A stretch of 21,043 nt of DNA from assembly GCA_008501785.1 (NCBI GenBank), contig QQUD01000270.1, positions 1-21,043 on the forward strand. Reading direction: 5' to 3'. Positions 13,702 to 21,043 of this stretch are shown one piece after another (position 1 is the first letter of the stretch; every line of letters begins with the position of its first letter). Made by a program: the position numbers and the translations under genes. Source of the stretch: Chloroflexota bacterium. Its GTDB lineage: Bacteria; Chloroflexota; Anaerolineae; Promineifilales; Promineifilaceae. The notes beneath the pieces are model-generated. The model saw only the letters and a list, made by a program, of their open reading frames with translations, was not told the origin of the DNA and searched no databases.

Positions 13702-13807
13702 GTGCTTTTTTACATCAATTCGCATGACATTTTGGAATTTAACACCTCTACCTTACAATTTTGATGACAATTTTAATAAATTTTCAAGAAGTCTAGCGGA
13801 GGTCATG

Positions 13808-14845
13808 ATGCGTTTGGGAATAATGATTGGGTATGCAGGCCGTCGGGTTGAACTGCCGAAGGCGTTGATCCATGAAGCCGATCAGCTTGGTGTTTATGCG
13901 GTGTGGGCGGCGGAAGCGTATGGCTCAGACGCCGTGACGCCTCTGGCCTGGATGGGGGCGCAAACCGAAAACATCAAACTGGGTACGGCCATCATGCAGA
14001 TGCCGGGTCGGACTCCGGCGAATGCAGCCATGACGGCAATGACACTAAATCAGTTATCTGGTGGGCGATTCTTGATGGGATTAGGTCTGTCTGGGCCTCA
14101 AGTGGTGGAAGGATGGCATGGGGTTAGTTATGCACGACCTTTGTCACGCACACGAGAGTATGTCAGCATTTTACGCACGATTTTTGCGCGGGAAGAACGG
14201 TTGGTGCATAACGGCCGTGTTTACCAAATTCCATACCAGGCCGAGGGGGCAACTGGTTTAGGCAAACCATTAAAAAGCACATTAGAAGCTGCACCAGAGA
14301 TTCCCATTTACCTGGCAGCAATTGGCCCCAAAAATGTGCAGCTCACGGCCGAAATCGCCGACGGCTGGCTGCCCATCTTCTTCTCACCTGATAAATACGA
14401 CTCCATTTATAAACCGCATATTGATGCTGGTTTTGCCAAGGCTGGCAATGGCAAGAGCATTAACAACTTTGACATCGCCCCAACTGTTTCTGTTGTGATA
14501 AATGATAATTTGGACATTTGTTACAATATGCTGCGGCCGCTGTTGGCGCTGTACATTGGTGGCATGGGAGCCAAAGGCAAAAACTTCTATCATGATTTGG
14601 CAGCACGATATGGATATGAAGCAGAAGCCGCCGAGATTCAAGATTTATATCTGGCTGGTGACAAAGGCGCGGCCATGATGAAAGTGCCAGGTGCGCTAAT
14701 TGATGAAATTGCCCTAGTTGGGCCAAAGGAACGCATTAAAGAACGTCTCTCCCGCTGGACTCATTCACCTGTGACGACGATGAACATTACGGTGTTTGAC
14801 GTGGAAAGTTTGCGGACAATGGTAGAATTGGTGGGAGAGGTTTAA
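13808..14845 (+). CDS. LLM class (luciferase-like) F420-dependent oxidoreductase
   Basis: A 345-residue TIM-barrel flavin/F420 oxidoreductase of the bacterial luciferase-like family. It begins [13 protein letters not shown] and continues with the conserved strands [40 protein letters not shown] and the family's [21 protein letters not shown] (residues about 83-105), then [20 protein letters not shown] and [10 protein letters not shown]. Family members use F420 or FMN to reduce or oxidise diverse small molecules, and the substrate cannot be predicted. The frame is open back to 13724, but GGAGG at 13798-13802 lies 5 bases before the ATG at 13808, and the protein then starts as family members do. 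It is transcribed away from the TYWWSG peptide gene, and the two share the 13595-13807 spacer. Confidence 0.9.
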   Translation: MRLGIMIGYAGRRVELPKALIHEADQLGVYAVWAAEAYGSDAVTPLAWMGAQTENIKLGTAIMQMPGRTPANAAMTAMTLNQLSGGRFLMGLGLSGPQVVEGWHGVSYARPLSRTREYVSILRTIFAREERLVHNGRVYQIPYQAEGATGLGKPLKSTLEAAPEIPIYLAAIGPKNVQLTAEIADGWLPIFFSPDKYDSIYKPHIDAGFAKAGNGKSINNFDIAPTVSVVINDNLDICYNMLRPLLALYIGGMGAKGKNFYHDLAARYGYEAEAAEIQDLYLAGDKGAAMMKVPGALIDEIALVGPKERIKERLSRWTHSPVTTMNITVFDVESLRTMVELVGEV

Positions 14846-14858
14846 GATTTAAGAGGAA

Positions 14859-15009
14859 CACGGAGTTACACAGAGAAACCACAGGGAAGCACAGAGAGAA
14901 GAAAGAGAAATAAGAATGAGTGAGTTGGGTTTGATATGATGGTTGTTGACTTTTAAAAAAACTCCTCTTTTCTCTGTGGAACTCTGTGACGTCTCCGTGA
15001 AGCTCTGTG
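14859..15009. repeat. Inverted array of helically phased CACAGAG heptamers
   Basis: Four CACAGAG-like heptamers start at 14859, 14869, 14880 and 14890. Four inverted copies (CTCTGTG-like) start at 14972, 14982, 14993 and 15003. Both arms have the same 10-11-10 spacing, about one helical turn. A 75-base centre separates the arms. It lies between the LLM gene and the Nudix gene and ends 17 bases before the Nudix start. Confidence 0.8.
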
Positions 15010-15025
15010 AAACTTCTTACAAATT

Positions 15026-15574
15026 ATGGAAACATGGAAAACTGTTCAACGACGCACAATTTTAGATCATAGTAAATTTTTGCAGGTAGAAGAACATGTG
15101 GTGGAATTGCCTAACGGCCGTATTATCGAAAACTGGCCCTGGGTAGTGACACCGGATTTTGTCAATGTGGTGGCAGTGACGGAAAACGGCCGTTTTCTCT
15201 GCTTTCGCCAAACAAAATACAGCATCGAGGGCGACTCGTTGGCTCCGATCGGTGGCTATTTGGAGCCTGGTGAAGACCCACTTGTCGCTGGGCAGCGTGA
15301 GATGCTTGAAGAAACGGGCTATCGTGCGTCTGAATGGACCCCGCTAGGCATGTTTCCGATTGACGGCAATCGTGGGGCAGGCACGGCTTACTTCTTTCTC
15401 GCCCAGCACGCAGAATATGCGGCTCCCATTGACGCCGATGATTTGGAAGAGCAAGAACTCTTATTACTAAGTCGGGAAGAAATTGAAGCAGCATTAACTG
15501 CTGGAGATTTTAAACTGCTGCCCTGGGTGGCAATTATACCGTTGGCACTTCGCCATTTAGATTACCAATCGTAG
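15026..15574 (+). CDS. Nudix hydrolase, ADP-ribose pyrophosphatase-like
   Basis: A 182-residue hydrolase that cleaves nucleoside diphosphates linked to another moiety. The Nudix box is complete at about residues 77-99: GYLEPGE, seven residues, then REMLEETGY, fitting Gx5Ex7REUxEExGU. The N-terminal half (RTILDHSKFLQVEEHVVELP) and the overall layout resemble ADP-ribose/NDP-sugar pyrophosphatases of the NudF type, with RQTKY and APIGGYLEPGE around the substrate site. The exact substrate is not determined by the motif. The start ATG 15026 has no strong ribosome site, and the leader contains the right arm of the CACAGAG array. Two ACGGCCGT motifs occur within 73 bases (15114 and 15186). The stop codon lies inside a palindromic terminator. 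Confidence 0.85.
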   Translation: METWKTVQRRTILDHSKFLQVEEHVVELPNGRIIENWPWVVTPDFVNVVAVTENGRFLCFRQTKYSIEGDSLAPIGGYLEPGEDPLVAGQREMLEETGYRASEWTPLGMFPIDGNRGAGTAYFFLAQHAEYAAPIDADDLEEQELLLLSREEIEAALTAGDFKLLPWVAIIPLALRHLDYQS

Positions 15575-15609
15575 AGTAATGGCATGCCATTACTCTACCA
15601 TCATTTTTT
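15571..15609 (+). terminator. 28-bp palindromic terminator with T6, overlapping the Nudix stop
   Basis: GTAGAGTAATGGCA at 15571-15584 pairs perfectly with TGCCATTACTCTAC at 15585-15598, and six T follow at 15604-15609. The stop TAG (15572-15574) is inside the stem. The T-tract touches the ATG of elp3. Confidence 0.8.
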
Positions 15610-17283
15610 ATGAGCAAACGACGATACGCAGCAAACACAGTAGTGCCACCAGAAGCGGTGCAGGTACAAGCGGCTGAATGGCAGGAAAAACATGCGCCTG
15701 TGGTGATTGAGCCGGGACAAGAATCGCTTTATGTGGAAATGATTGAAGATTTAGTGGGGAAACGGCCGTTAACCGGCAAAAAATACCAGCGCACCATGAA
15801 AAAATTTGTAGACAAAGGCCTCCCTTGGCTCTCCAAAAGTGATGTGCTGCACGTTTACGAAAAACTATGCGCCGATGGGATGATGACCTTTGACCCCGAC
15901 GTACGGACCCACATTCAAAAGAAACCAACGCGCAGTCAGGCTGGTGTAACCGTCGTGACTGTGCTCACCAAGCCTTATCCATGCCCCGCTACCTGCATCT
16001 TTTGCCCAACCGATGTGCGGATGCCGAAGAGCTACCTGCACGACGAACCGGGCGCACAGCGAGCCGAGCGGCATGGCTTTGACCCCTACGAGCAGACCGA
16101 AGCACGGATTCGGGCATTGGAGCAAATTGGACATCCAGCAGAGAAGATTGAGCTGTTGGTGCTGGGCGGTACGTGGTCTAGCTACCCGCGTGATTATCAA
16201 GAATGGTTTATTAAACGCTGTCTAGATGCGATGAATGGCGAAGATTCAGAAACCCTGGCTGAAGCACAGGAAAAAAACGCAGTCGGTTTACGCCGCAATG
16301 TGGGTATGGTGGTCGAAACGCGCCAGGATCATATCGACGTCGATGAATTACGTTGGATGCGGACGCTAGGCGTAACCAAAGTGCAGGTGGGCATTCAAAG
16401 CATGGATGACCACATCCTCGAAATTAATCAGCGTGGGCATGATGCGCAGTGTACGCGAGATGCGTTTCGGCTGCTGCGGCTGGCGGGGTTCAAGATTCAT
16501 GGTCATTGGATGGCAAATTTACTAGGGGCGACGATTGAGAGTGATGTGGTGGATTACGGCCGTTTATGGTCAGACCTCGCCATTCGTCCCGACGAACTGA
16601 AGCTGTACCCGTGCATGTTGGTCGAAAACGCCGAAATGTACGCGTATTGGCAGCGTGGCGAGTACAAACCTTACACCGAAACCGAACTAACAGATGTGCT
16701 GGTACGCTGCATGGTACAAACGCCGCGCTATGTGCGCCTGAATCGCGTCATTCGCGATTTTCCCACGACCAATATTGTGGAAGGCAACAAAAAGGCAAAC
16801 CTGCGTCAAATTGTCACGCAACAACTTGAAAAAGATGGCCTGAAGTTGGAAGACATTCGTTATCGTGAAGTGCGACGCGACAAAGTGGGGTTTGATGATC
16901 TGTCGCTGCGTGTGTTAACGTATGAAACAGATGCCACGACCGAACATTTCCTTAGCTACGAAACCGATGATGACCGGCTAGCAGGCTTTTTACGCCTCTC
17001 ATTTCCGAATCGTGACAGCGAACACCCGCTGCCCGAGCTGACCAATCATGCGATGATTCGTGAAGTGCATGTCTATGGACCGGCGCTCAACTTAGGCGAC
17101 AGCAGCAAAGGAGAAGCCCAGCACATGGGCCTGGGCAGCCGCCTCATCCACAAAGCCAAAGCAATGGCTAAAGACGCCGACTACTCACACATTGCCGTCA
17201 TCAGCGCTATCGGCACCCGTGAATATTATGCGAAACACCACAATTTTGAGATGAATGGATTGTATATGACGGCCGTTTTATAA
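15610..17283 (+). CDS. Elp3-family tRNA U34 carboxymethyltransferase
   Basis: A 557-residue protein with a radical SAM core and a C-terminal GNAT acetyltransferase domain, the architecture of Elp3. The enzyme uses acetyl-CoA and SAM to form the carboxymethyl group at wobble uridine 34 of tRNA. The iron-sulphur cysteines are Cys125, Cys129 and Cys132 in CPATCIFCPTD; the next stretch, MPKSYLHDEPGAQRAERHGF, is diagnostic. The barrel continues with LLVLGGTWSSYP and VGIQSMDDHILEINQRGH. The GNAT part (about 420-557) contains MIREVHVYGPAL, HMGLGSRLIHKAKAMAK and REYYAKHHNF. Chloroflexota Elp3 (Dehalococcoides) is a studied homologue. No Elongator partners are needed in bacteria. The ATG at 15610 directly follows a terminator T-tract and has no ribosome site, so it may be leaderless or read through. 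Confidence 0.92.
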   Translation: MSKRRYAANTVVPPEAVQVQAAEWQEKHAPVVIEPGQESLYVEMIEDLVGKRPLTGKKYQRTMKKFVDKGLPWLSKSDVLHVYEKLCADGMMTFDPDVRTHIQKKPTRSQAGVTVVTVLTKPYPCPATCIFCPTDVRMPKSYLHDEPGAQRAERHGFDPYEQTEARIRALEQIGHPAEKIELLVLGGTWSSYPRDYQEWFIKRCLDAMNGEDSETLAEAQEKNAVGLRRNVGMVVETRQDHIDVDELRWMRTLGVTKVQVGIQSMDDHILEINQRGHDAQCTRDAFRLLRLAGFKIHGHWMANLLGATIESDVVDYGRLWSDLAIRPDELKLYPCMLVENAEMYAYWQRGEYKPYTETELTDVLVRCMVQTPRYVRLNRVIRDFPTTNIVEGNKKANLRQIVTQQLEKDGLKLEDIRYREVRRDKVGFDDLSLRVLTYETDATTEHFLSYETDDDRLAGFLRLSFPNRDSEHPLPELTNHAMIREVHVYGPALNLGDSSKGEAQHMGLGSRLIHKAKAMAKDADYSHIAVISAIGTREYYAKHHNFEMNGLYMTAVL

Positions 17284-17288
17284 TATCC

Positions 17289-17321
17289 AACCTCCCGGAG
17301 GTGCAGCACCTCCGGGAGGTT
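17289..17321. terminator. 33-base perfect hairpin between convergent genes
   Basis: AACCTCCCGGAGGTGC (17289-17304) pairs with GCACCTCCGGGAGGTT (17306-17321) around a single A. It lies between the elp3 stop (17283) and the lipoprotein stop (17332). Neither side has a strong T-tract, so it may be a Rho-protective or bidirectional terminator, or a repeat element. Confidence 0.65.
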
Positions 17322-17331
17322 ATACCCAAAT

Positions 17332-18702
17332 TTAAGGAACCCAAACGCGCAGCGTCCCATCTGCACGACCCAGCCCAACCGCCAGCATTCCATCCTCTAG
17401 CGTAATTCCCATCAAATTCGTGACCATTTCGCCATCAATGGGAAGTGTCCAGGCAACTTCGGCCCCATCAGCGGTGCGTTGAATTGCGGCGAGTTCGGTG
17501 CGGCGTTGGTTGGGGAGCAAGAGTTGATAACGGCCGTTTCCATCCAAATCCCCCGCCACCGCCATATCCAGATTGCGTGTGCCAATGACATGTGAGGTGT
17601 ATCCCGGTACCTGTGCCACGATTTCCAATTTATCGCCGCGCCATTGATAAAACTCAACCACACCACCGATGTGGGGTGTCAGCACATCAACCAGTTCCAT
17701 CTCCCCATTCGGTCCAAACGGCGCAACGGCAAGCTGATGCCGCCAACGACTGCCTTGCCCAATTGCTAGTCCTGTTGCCAGTTGATTGCCCTGTTCGTCA
17801 AACAACACAATTTGTGCGCCTAAATCTCTATCAGACAGCGTGACGATAATTTCACGCGTGCCATCATTGTTCCAATCGACCCAAATTGGCATGATTCCTT
17901 CGATCACACGAGGTGCGGGGATGGTGATGGTGTCGAGCCGTTCAAGCACAGAATTGGTATTGACAAGTGTTATGCCGGCAGCTTCAATGCTGTCGCCTAG
18001 CACGCCATGTGCATATCGTTCGGTGGGATTGGTGAGGAGGAGAATACGGCCGTTTTCATCCTGCAATAGCCGTGCATCTGGCAGCGGATTAATGCCTGAA
18101 ATAGTTTGTTCCCCAACCGTGATTCCCTGTTCTGATATGAATGCCAATGTGTTATCTGGCAGCATGATTGGATGAGTTGCTCCGGAATCGGTGGCAGGTG
18201 GTTGGAGCAGCATAGGATTGCCGCCGACGATTCGTAAATGGGGTGGTGCATCAATGGATTGCAAAAAGGATGGGGGCGGTGTTTCATTTTCGACACGGCT
18301 AAAAAGGTTAGTGACGTGACGGCCGTTTACACGAAACGTCTGTATCCGGTTATCGGTGAGGATGACTGCCCAAATGGTGTTGTTTTGGTAGGGAAGGGCC
18401 GTTATCCACTTTGGAACGCCATCGAGTTGAATATCCAGCGGTTCCAGGTCAGGTAAATTGCCGGTCCCGTATAAGATTCGATTGCCATCTGGCTGAATGT
18501 GTGTGTAGCCAGCAGTTGTTGTTTGTTCATTTATGGTTTGATCTGGCGCACTATTTGTCGGGGAAAAGGTCGGGATTTCAGTTGACTTGGGTGTTTGAGC
18601 CGGTGCAGTTAGAGAAACGTTGACGACAGGCTGGCAGGCTGCAAATAAAAAAGCCATCATCATTCCCACAACAATAAGTTGAAGATTGCAAATTGATTTC
18701 AT
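17332..18702 (-). CDS. Lipoprotein with FG-GAP/VCBS-like repeats
   Basis: A 456-residue predicted lipoprotein. The N-terminus has a charged start, a hydrophobic core (LIVVGMMMAFLF) and the lipobox FAAC, with lipidation expected at Cys23. A Thr/Pro/Ser-rich linker of about 45 residues follows (PAQTPKSTEIPTFSPTNSAP). The rest is beta-rich and contains DWNNDGTREIIVTLSD and DLDGNGRYQLLLPNQ, which resemble the calcium-binding FG-GAP/VCBS repeat of beta-propellers. It is therefore probably an extracytoplasmic beta-propeller anchored to the membrane; ligand unknown. It starts 9 bases after the mtaB stop on the same strand, so the two are probably co-transcribed, though no functional link is apparent. 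Three ACGGCCGT motifs lie within it. Confidence 0.8.
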   Translation of the reverse strand: MKSICNLQLIVVGMMMAFLFAACQPVVNVSLTAPAQTPKSTEIPTFSPTNSAPDQTINEQTTTAGYTHIQPDGNRILYGTGNLPDLEPLDIQLDGVPKWITALPYQNNTIWAVILTDNRIQTFRVNGRHVTNLFSRVENETPPPSFLQSIDAPPHLRIVGGNPMLLQPPATDSGATHPIMLPDNTLAFISEQGITVGEQTISGINPLPDARLLQDENGRILLLTNPTERYAHGVLGDSIEAAGITLVNTNSVLERLDTITIPAPRVIEGIMPIWVDWNNDGTREIIVTLSDRDLGAQIVLFDEQGNQLATGLAIGQGSRWRHQLAVAPFGPNGEMELVDVLTPHIGGVVEFYQWRGDKLEIVAQVPGYTSHVIGTRNLDMAVAGDLDGNGRYQLLLPNQRRTELAAIQRTADGAEVAWTLPIDGEMVTNLMGITLEDGMLAVGLGRADGTLRVWVP

Positions 18703-18711
18703 GATCTTTTT

Positions 18712-20001
18712 TTATTCGATTTTACCTTGTAAGCCATCGGCCGAGGCTTCCGTTAGCTTGGTGGCAGTTACCTGATTGAACAGCGTTGCCGGTCCTTGTG
18801 CATGAACGCGCATGTAGTTATCTGTGTAACCGACCCAGCGCAACCCATCTCCATTTGCGCCAACCGTTGTTTCCCACAAAACGGGCATGGTTGTACCCAC
18901 ATATTGCTGATGGAAAGCGCTGCTCAACGATTTTCCTAGTTCGATCATGCGGCGGGAGCGATCTTTCTTTACTGGGCCATGCACTTGCTCTGGCATTTTG
19001 GCAGCGGCCGTTTCCGGACGCGGACTGTAGCTAAACACATGCAGCCGCGAAAAGCCAATTTCCTGCACAAACGCCAGACTCTCTTGAAAATGAGCTTCGG
19101 TTTCGCCGGGGAAGCCGACAATGATGTCGCTGCTCACGTTGAGGTGAGGAATATGTGCGCGGGCGGCTAAAACAAGCTCGCGGAAGCTGGCACGGGAGGT
19201 GCGACGAGCCATGCGCCGCAAAATGTGGTCACTGCCCGATTGCAGCGGCATATGCAAGTGGGGCAGCAGGCGCGGATTGTCCCATAACGCAAAAAAGTTG
19301 GGAGCCACATCCCACGGTTCCAACGATGACAGCCGTAGACGCGGAATGTCGGTGTGGTCGAGAATGGCTTGCACCAGTTCTTTAAGTCCAGCTTTGTTAC
19401 CAAAATCATAGCCATAGCTGCCCAGATGGACACCACTGAGGACTGCTTCTTGATAGCCAGCAGCAGCGAATGCCTGAATTTCGGCAACCACATCGCCCAG
19501 GTGGCGGCTTTGTCCTTCGCCACGGGCAATGGTCGTCACACAAAATGTACATTTGTTGTTGCAGCCATCTTGTACTTTGATGAAAGCACGCGTATGCGCC
19601 CCCATGCTGCCTGCCAAATATTCGCGCATGACCGGTTCTTGATCAAAAATGGGCAAGTCGATCCGAATTTGCGGATCGAGCAAATTCACAAGCTGGGTTT
19701 TGTTTTTGTTGGCAACGACACGTCCGGCCCCCTCAATTTTTGTGAGTTCATCAGGGGCGATAGTGGCATAACAGCCGGTGAGGACGATTTCGGCCGTATC
19801 GTTTTGGCGGTGCGTGCGGCGCGTAAATGTGCGGGCATCCCGCGCGGCTTCCGATGTGACAGCACAGGTGTTAACAACGACTTTGTCCGCATCGTTGACA
19901 TCGGTGACAATTTCGTGGCCAGCGGCTAAAAGCTGGCGAGCCATCGTTTCTATTTCGCTGTGGTTCAGGCGACAGCCTATTGAGTGCAGATAAACCTTCA
20001 T
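18712..20001 (-). CDS. mtaB: tRNA t6A37 methylthiotransferase MtaB
   Basis: A 429-residue radical SAM methylthiotransferase that converts N6-threonylcarbamoyladenosine at tRNA position 37 to its 2-methylthio form. The N-terminal MTTase domain binds one iron-sulphur cluster through Cys10 (SIGCRLNHSE), Cys46 (NTCAVTSEA) and Cys77 (LTGCYATI). The radical SAM cluster uses Cys147, Cys151 and Cys154 in DGCNNKCTFCVTTIARG. SRLRLSSLEP-like (RLRLSSLEPWDV) and HMPLQSGSDHILRRMARR follow, and the C-terminus resembles a TRAM domain. SIGCRLN at the start separates MtaB from MiaB (which has TFGCQMN) and RimO. The start ATG 20001 gives the normal length. It heads a two-gene run with the lipoprotein. It lacks exact ACGGCCGT but has two one-base variants, at 19004 and 19790. 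Confidence 0.92.
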   Translation of the reverse strand: MKVYLHSIGCRLNHSEIETMARQLLAAGHEIVTDVNDADKVVVNTCAVTSEAARDARTFTRRTHRQNDTAEIVLTGCYATIAPDELTKIEGAGRVVANKNKTQLVNLLDPQIRIDLPIFDQEPVMREYLAGSMGAHTRAFIKVQDGCNNKCTFCVTTIARGEGQSRHLGDVVAEIQAFAAAGYQEAVLSGVHLGSYGYDFGNKAGLKELVQAILDHTDIPRLRLSSLEPWDVAPNFFALWDNPRLLPHLHMPLQSGSDHILRRMARRTSRASFRELVLAARAHIPHLNVSSDIIVGFPGETEAHFQESLAFVQEIGFSRLHVFSYSPRPETAAAKMPEQVHGPVKKDRSRRMIELGKSLSSAFHQQYVGTTMPVLWETTVGANGDGLRWVGYTDNYMRVHAQGPATLFNQVTATKLTEASADGLQGKIE

Positions 20002-20101
20002 TGAAGTAATTGTAACGCAGCGTCGGCAGATTTACGATTTGCGAGTTACAAATTAATTGTTTTCTTCTCTATCCTCAACGAAACTGAAACAAACCAATGT
20101 T

Positions 20102-21043
20102 TTACTCTTCAATTGAAACCGGTTCCTCATACCACGTTGGCACAAGCTGCACCCATGTATTGCCAATTTGCAGTGGGAATGGCTTGCCGTCAGCATCGGT
20201 AAACGTGAGCATATCATTGCGGTTTTCCCGATGCCAGTTGATGTCGAACTGCCGCCCATCGCGCAGGATGATGCCACTGCCGTTGCCCCAGAGCTGAATC
20301 TGGACAGACAGGGCTGTGCAGCGGTCGTTGCGGGCTTCTTCGCAAATTGTGGCATCTTCCATGTGAAAGGGAGCGATGATCACAACGTTGGCGGCGCTGG
20401 CTTGTTCACCGTCGTTGGCATCAATGATGGGTTCTCCGGCTGACCAGCGGTAGTAACGGCCGTCTTCCTCATCAAACCGCCACTCCACCAGCTCCCACTC
20501 ATAATCAATCATAACTTTTGACGCGAGTGCCCCCCCCGCAGGTGGTTCACTAGAAAATGCATTAAACGTGTTAAATGTGGGGGGCACATTTTGATCTTTC
20601 GCGTCCAGCGCCCGCCAAAACCCATTCGGATCAGCGTACAGCGTGTGTTCATAGGGCTTGTCTTCCCCTGTGCGATAATACCCTTCCTCGTATGAGTAAA
20701 TGATACGCGGTTTAAAATCTGACCCCAGCAGGCGACGGCTCACCCCCACGCTGGCCCCCGAATACCCTAACGCGGCATCATACATCGCAGGCAGCTCCAC
20801 ATCAATCAGGCGGGCACTGCGAATCGGTCCTATTTTTTCTGGCGCACTGCCGTAAAAAATGGCCGTAAACCGCGTAATGTGGCCTTCTGATGTGTGTTCA
20901 AACACGATGTCAGCGTCGTTGAGGCCAGACTGAGGGCGCACAAAGTTGGCTGGGGAGTTGGAGATTTTGACCGCTAACGGCCGTCTTTGCAACACCGCCG
21001 AATCATCTACCCATTCACCCGTCAGCGGATTGCGATTGTCGCC
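20102..21043 (-). CDS. DUF3048 domain (YerB-like) protein, 5' end outside window
   Basis: The frame enters from the window edge and runs 313 codons to TAA at 20104-20102; no start codon needs to be inside the window. It opens with GDNRNPLTGEWVDDSAVLQR and continues RPLAVKISNSPANFVRPQSG, LNDADIVFEHTSEGHITRFT and KIGPIRSARLIDVELPAMYD, the N-terminal hallmark of DUF3048/YerB proteins, usually secreted lipoproteins of unknown function. The C-terminal half (DGEQASAANVVIIAPF and DGRQFDINWHRENRNDMLTF) is the second DUF3048 domain and looks complete. A GTG at 20995 could be taken as a start but would cut into the conserved NPLTG region, so the gene is partial here. About 100 bases separate it from mtaB; no regulation is visible. 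Confidence 0.88.
   Translation of the reverse strand, partial: GDNRNPLTGEWVDDSAVLQRRPLAVKISNSPANFVRPQSGLNDADIVFEHTSEGHITRFTAIFYGSAPEKIGPIRSARLIDVELPAMYDAALGYSGASVGVSRRLLGSDFKPRIIYSYEEGYYRTGEDKPYEHTLYADPNGFWRALDAKDQNVPPTFNTFNAFSSEPPAGGALASKVMIDYEWELVEWRFDEEDGRYYRWSAGEPIIDANDGEQASAANVVIIAPFHMEDATICEEARNDRCTALSVQIQLWGNGSGIILRDGRQFDINWHRENRNDMLTFTDADGKPFPLQIGNTWVQLVPTWYEEPVSIEE

Larger units (their letters stand above)
1747..20984. repeat. Highly iterated palindrome ACGGCCGT, 25 dispersed copies
   Basis: Exact copies start at 1747, 2200, 2698, 3494, 4010, 4882, 6438, 6899, 7709, 8689, 10731, 11643, 12959, 13524, 14211, 15114, 15186, 15762, 16556, 17269, 17530, 18046, 18319, 20456 and 20977. All lie inside coding regions; I found none in intergenic DNA. 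Most are extended to AACGGCCGTT or AACGGCCGTTTT. One-base variants lie at 1103, 6326, 14345, 19004 and 19790. Confidence 0.95.

Noticed and set aside
13724..13807. N-terminal extension of the LLM oxidoreductase
   Set aside because: GGAGG at 13798-13802 points to the ATG at 13808, and the extension does not look like the family.
14524..14531. GCGGCCGC in the LLM gene as another palindrome copy
   Set aside because: It shares only the CGGCCG core and lacks the flanking A/T, so I did not count it.
20102..20995. GTG at 20995 as the start of the DUF3048 gene
   Set aside because: The conserved NPLTGEWV sequence lies upstream in frame up to the window edge, so the true start is outside.

Overview
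The window reads as chromosomal DNA of an uncultured-type Chloroflexota bacterium, probably Anaerolineae-like. Support: a bacterial Elp3, an F420-type LLM oxidoreductase, a GT39-like membrane glycosyltransferase carrying the C-terminal beta-sandwich domain familiar from Chloroflexota, a STAND-type ATPase with a winged helix next to a Ser/Thr-kinase/TPR remnant, and many short intergenic tandem repeats. This assignment is an inference from gene families; no rRNA, tRNA or single-lineage marker is present.

Layout. 1-186 (-): 5' part of a membrane protein. 265-2412 (-): small membrane protein, DrrA-like ABC ATPase and ABC-2 permease, one export cassette. 2662-4686 (-): membrane glycosyltransferase. 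4791-5753 (-): RsgA, apparently starting at CTG. 5966-7819 (+): RNase II-family exonuclease. 7805-8213 (-): deletion remnant that joins a kinase start to a TPR/CHAT-type tail, lying directly behind a STAND-like ATPase with a C-terminal winged helix (8229-9614, -). 9855-11813 (+): class III fructose-1,6-bisphosphatase. 11931-13391 (+): membrane sensor histidine kinase. 13442-13594 (-): 50-residue secreted peptide with three TYWWSG repeats and its own promoter and terminator. 13808-14845 (+): LLM oxidoreductase. 15026-15574 (+): Nudix hydrolase. 15610-17283 (+): Elp3. 17332-20001 (-): lipoprotein and MtaB, a two-gene run. 20102-21043 (-): DUF3048 protein cut by the window edge.

Most genes are housekeeping: ribosome assembly (RsgA), RNA decay (RNB), tRNA modification (Elp3, MtaB) and gluconeogenesis (Fbp). 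The most unusual signal spans the whole window. The 8-bp palindrome ACGGCCGT, usually inside AACGGCCGTTT, occurs 25 times by my count, always within coding sequence and in all three frames, where about 0.3 copies are expected by chance. It resembles the HIP1 palindrome of cyanobacteria in behaviour but differs in sequence. In the RNase gene a 24-bp in-frame insertion splits what would be another copy. Intergenic spacers are rich in heptad tandem repeats, long perfect palindromes and a helically phased CACAGAG inverted array.
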